A stretch of DNA of 64,000 bases. It comes from Nymphaea colorata (Eukaryota; Streptophyta; Magnoliopsida; Nymphaeales; Nymphaeaceae). The position numbers and the translations under genes are program-made. Below are positions 63,001-64,000 of this stretch, piece by piece (the stretch's first letter is position 1; the number at the start of each line of letters is the position of its first letter). The DNA lies in contig NC_045143.1 of the NCBI RefSeq assembly GCF_008831285.2, positions 22,942,302 to 23,006,301 of the forward strand, in the 5' to 3' direction. A model generated the notes under the pieces. That model made no database searches, was not told where the DNA came from, and saw only the letters and a list, made by a program, of their open reading frames with translations.

Positions 63001-63718
63001 AAAGGTGAATATTTGCAAAATATTATATCAGCAGTGCCTCTTTACAGTTACAGAAAACAAAAGTTGACAACAGAGTTCAGCTCAATGAGATTGATATGAC
63101 CAGCTTGTACAAGACTAATTCATATTACCCACAACACCTATAGAGAAAATGACACATTCTACAAATAACCTATGACAGACAATTAGCAATCAGCCATTAG
63201 CATCCAACAGCCCAAGAAAACCTCATGCTAAGAAACAGATAAGCAAATAAGAAGGCTCGAGCGCCTAACAATTTCACCCTAGTAGTATGTCAGATGCTCT
63301 AAGGTCCACATTAAAAGCAAAAGACAAAGATCATAAGAATATGAAAGCATTTAAAGAAGCTTGGTATCTTCATCTGATAGTGAAACGGATAAATATATAT
63401 CAATTGCTCATCAAATATGTTATAATTTAAGCTGACAACATTAAAAAAGAGGAATTCAGAAAACCTGAGAAAAACCTTAAAATCATGCAATATTCAAATT
63501 TATATCTACATTACCACATCCATCACAGATATCTTCTGCTAGAATGCGTTCAAAAGGCTGATATTTTCAATATTCATAGAGGTTATCAACAGTGAGATAT
63601 ATTTTGTAGGAAGTATGCTCATTATACTTATCAGAATACTAAAACACAATTGAAGGCTGGAATGCTGAAGAAGGCATGAAGGTCATCCATTTACCATGAC
63701 AATGTCTCCAGGATCAAC
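54018..63718 (-). CDS. DCN1-like protein (cullin neddylation co-factor), 3' part, 7 exons
   Basis: Minus-strand exons: 63718-63695, 58071-57989, 57868-57804, 57211-57162, 56752-56651, 55673-55614, 54128-54018, all with GT-AG borders and compatible phases, giving 164 residues and TGA. They encode most of the potentiating-neddylation (PONY/Cullin-binding) domain: [20 protein letters not shown], then [36 protein letters not shown] and [20 protein letters not shown]. In this family the domain binds cullin and the NEDD8 E2, promoting NEDD8 transfer to cullin-RING ligases. The aspartate-alanine-aspartate patch appears kept (D82, A142, D148 of this fragment). The UBA-like N terminus and start lie beyond 64 kb. 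The large intron 58072-63694 holds transposon debris. Confidence 0.93.
58072..59470 (-). other. 3' part of the large DCN1-like intron
   Basis: 58500-58660 contains GCACACC/GGTGTGC words, and 58713-59350 has T-rich open frames without recognisable domains. No exon was found; the flanking exons join in frame without one. Confidence 0.6.
59480..62690 (+). pseudogene. Decayed hAT-family transposase gene in the DCN1-like intron
   Basis: Remnants lie in order on the + strand across many frames: [21 protein letters not shown] (59638-59700), [20 protein letters not shown] (59868-59927), then after an insertion [12 protein letters not shown] (about 60382), [18 protein letters not shown] and [15 protein letters not shown] (60660-60760, the DUF659-type region), [16 protein letters not shown] (61181-61218), [20 protein letters not shown] (61735-61790, the hAT dimerisation region), and an acidic tail near 62540-62670. 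No intact frame and no certain TIRs. It is antisense to the host gene and should be spliced out with the intron. Confidence 0.8.
59931..60370. mobile_element. Short insertion in the hAT relic, possible tRNA-related SINE
   Basis: It separates two adjoining transposase segments (PMVEAIG and the GPGL region). It contains GGTTCGAATCC at 59973-59983, a perfect match to a tRNA-type B box, with a TGGTC word some 30 bp upstream that could be a weak A box. The rest includes three copies of a TTGGTATrGTsAG unit (60172, 60219, 60248). No target duplication was proven. Confidence 0.4.
62700..63694 (-). other. 5' part of the large DCN1-like intron
   Basis: AT-rich with no recognisable domain. The intron starts with GTAAAT on the minus strand at 63694. 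Confidence 0.6.
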
Positions 63719-64000
63719 CTGCAGAGAACCATGAATAACAGCTATAAGTACTTCTGAGAGGCAAAAGGATAAAGCAGATAAGAAAGGAAGCACCAGATTG
63801 GAAACAAGAAAAGGAGAAGGCATAAGAATTTGAGAGTAGCTAACAAAACTAACTTCACATTAGCCAAACAAGGGCACACTTCAATAGTCCAAAAGAAAAA
63901 ACAAATCTTGCCATCACTATTTCTGCTCTCAATGCATTTTAAAGTTTGTGACCATTAGCTTTCAAACTGCAAAAATCAGTTTCAGATAAAATTTAAAAAA
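63719..64000 (-). other. Next intron of the DCN1-like gene, running out of the window
   Basis: Ends in the acceptor CTCTGCAG just before the exon at 63718. No further exon is recognised before base 64000. Confidence 0.6.

Overview
This is a nuclear plant (angiosperm-type) genomic window. It holds two spliced host genes with plant-specific relatives, and the rest is AT-rich sequence packed with nested LTR retrotransposons and DNA transposons. Nothing in it is bacterial or plasmid-like. I could not fix the species.

Layout. (1) 1-8.4 kb, + strand: the 3' part of a BSL1-type gene (kelch repeats plus a PP1/PP2A-like serine/threonine phosphatase, brassinosteroid signalling). Fourteen exons give 664 residues and a stop at 8383; the first exons lie upstream of the window. 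Two introns use GC donors. (2) 8.4-9.97 kb: 3' flank with possible exon fragments. (3) 9.97-22.06 kb: two opposed fragments of one old Ty1/copia family (copia B), separated by a long Ty3-type LTR. The left fragment is split by a 1.1 kb TIR element with 9-bp duplications. The right fragment is split by a young, nearly intact copia (copia A, 15852-21343). (4) 22.28-25.31 kb: a solo Ty3-type LTR. (5) 25.3-29.3 kb: a decayed copia relic and unassigned DNA. (6) 29.27-41.08 kb: a hAT-like non-autonomous element with a perfect 8-bp target duplication, into whose last few bases a 10.6 kb Tekay/Del-like chromodomain retrotransposon has jumped (5-bp duplication CCCAG, LTRs of about 3.4 kb). (7) 41.2-41.5 kb: a large compound microsatellite. 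(8) 43-51.8 kb: an older minus-strand Ty3/gypsy relic, itself hit by two GC-rich hAT-like elements and another solo LTR. (9) 54.0-63.7 kb, - strand: the 3' part of a DCN1-like (cullin neddylation co-factor) gene, seven exons, with a 5.6 kb intron holding a decayed hAT transposase gene that contains a further short insertion.

The host genes are unrelated in function: BSL1 dephosphorylates signalling partners in the brassinosteroid pathway, and DCN1-like proteins promote NEDD8 transfer to cullins. They look like two ordinary genes whose intergenic space has been inflated by repeated transposition. Target duplications at several nested elements let the order of insertions be read directly. I found no convincing new gene system. 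The most informative material is the nesting record, a 486-bp tandem duplication inside a Tekay LTR, catalytic-site losses in the Tekay polyprotein, and paired GC-AG introns in BSL1.
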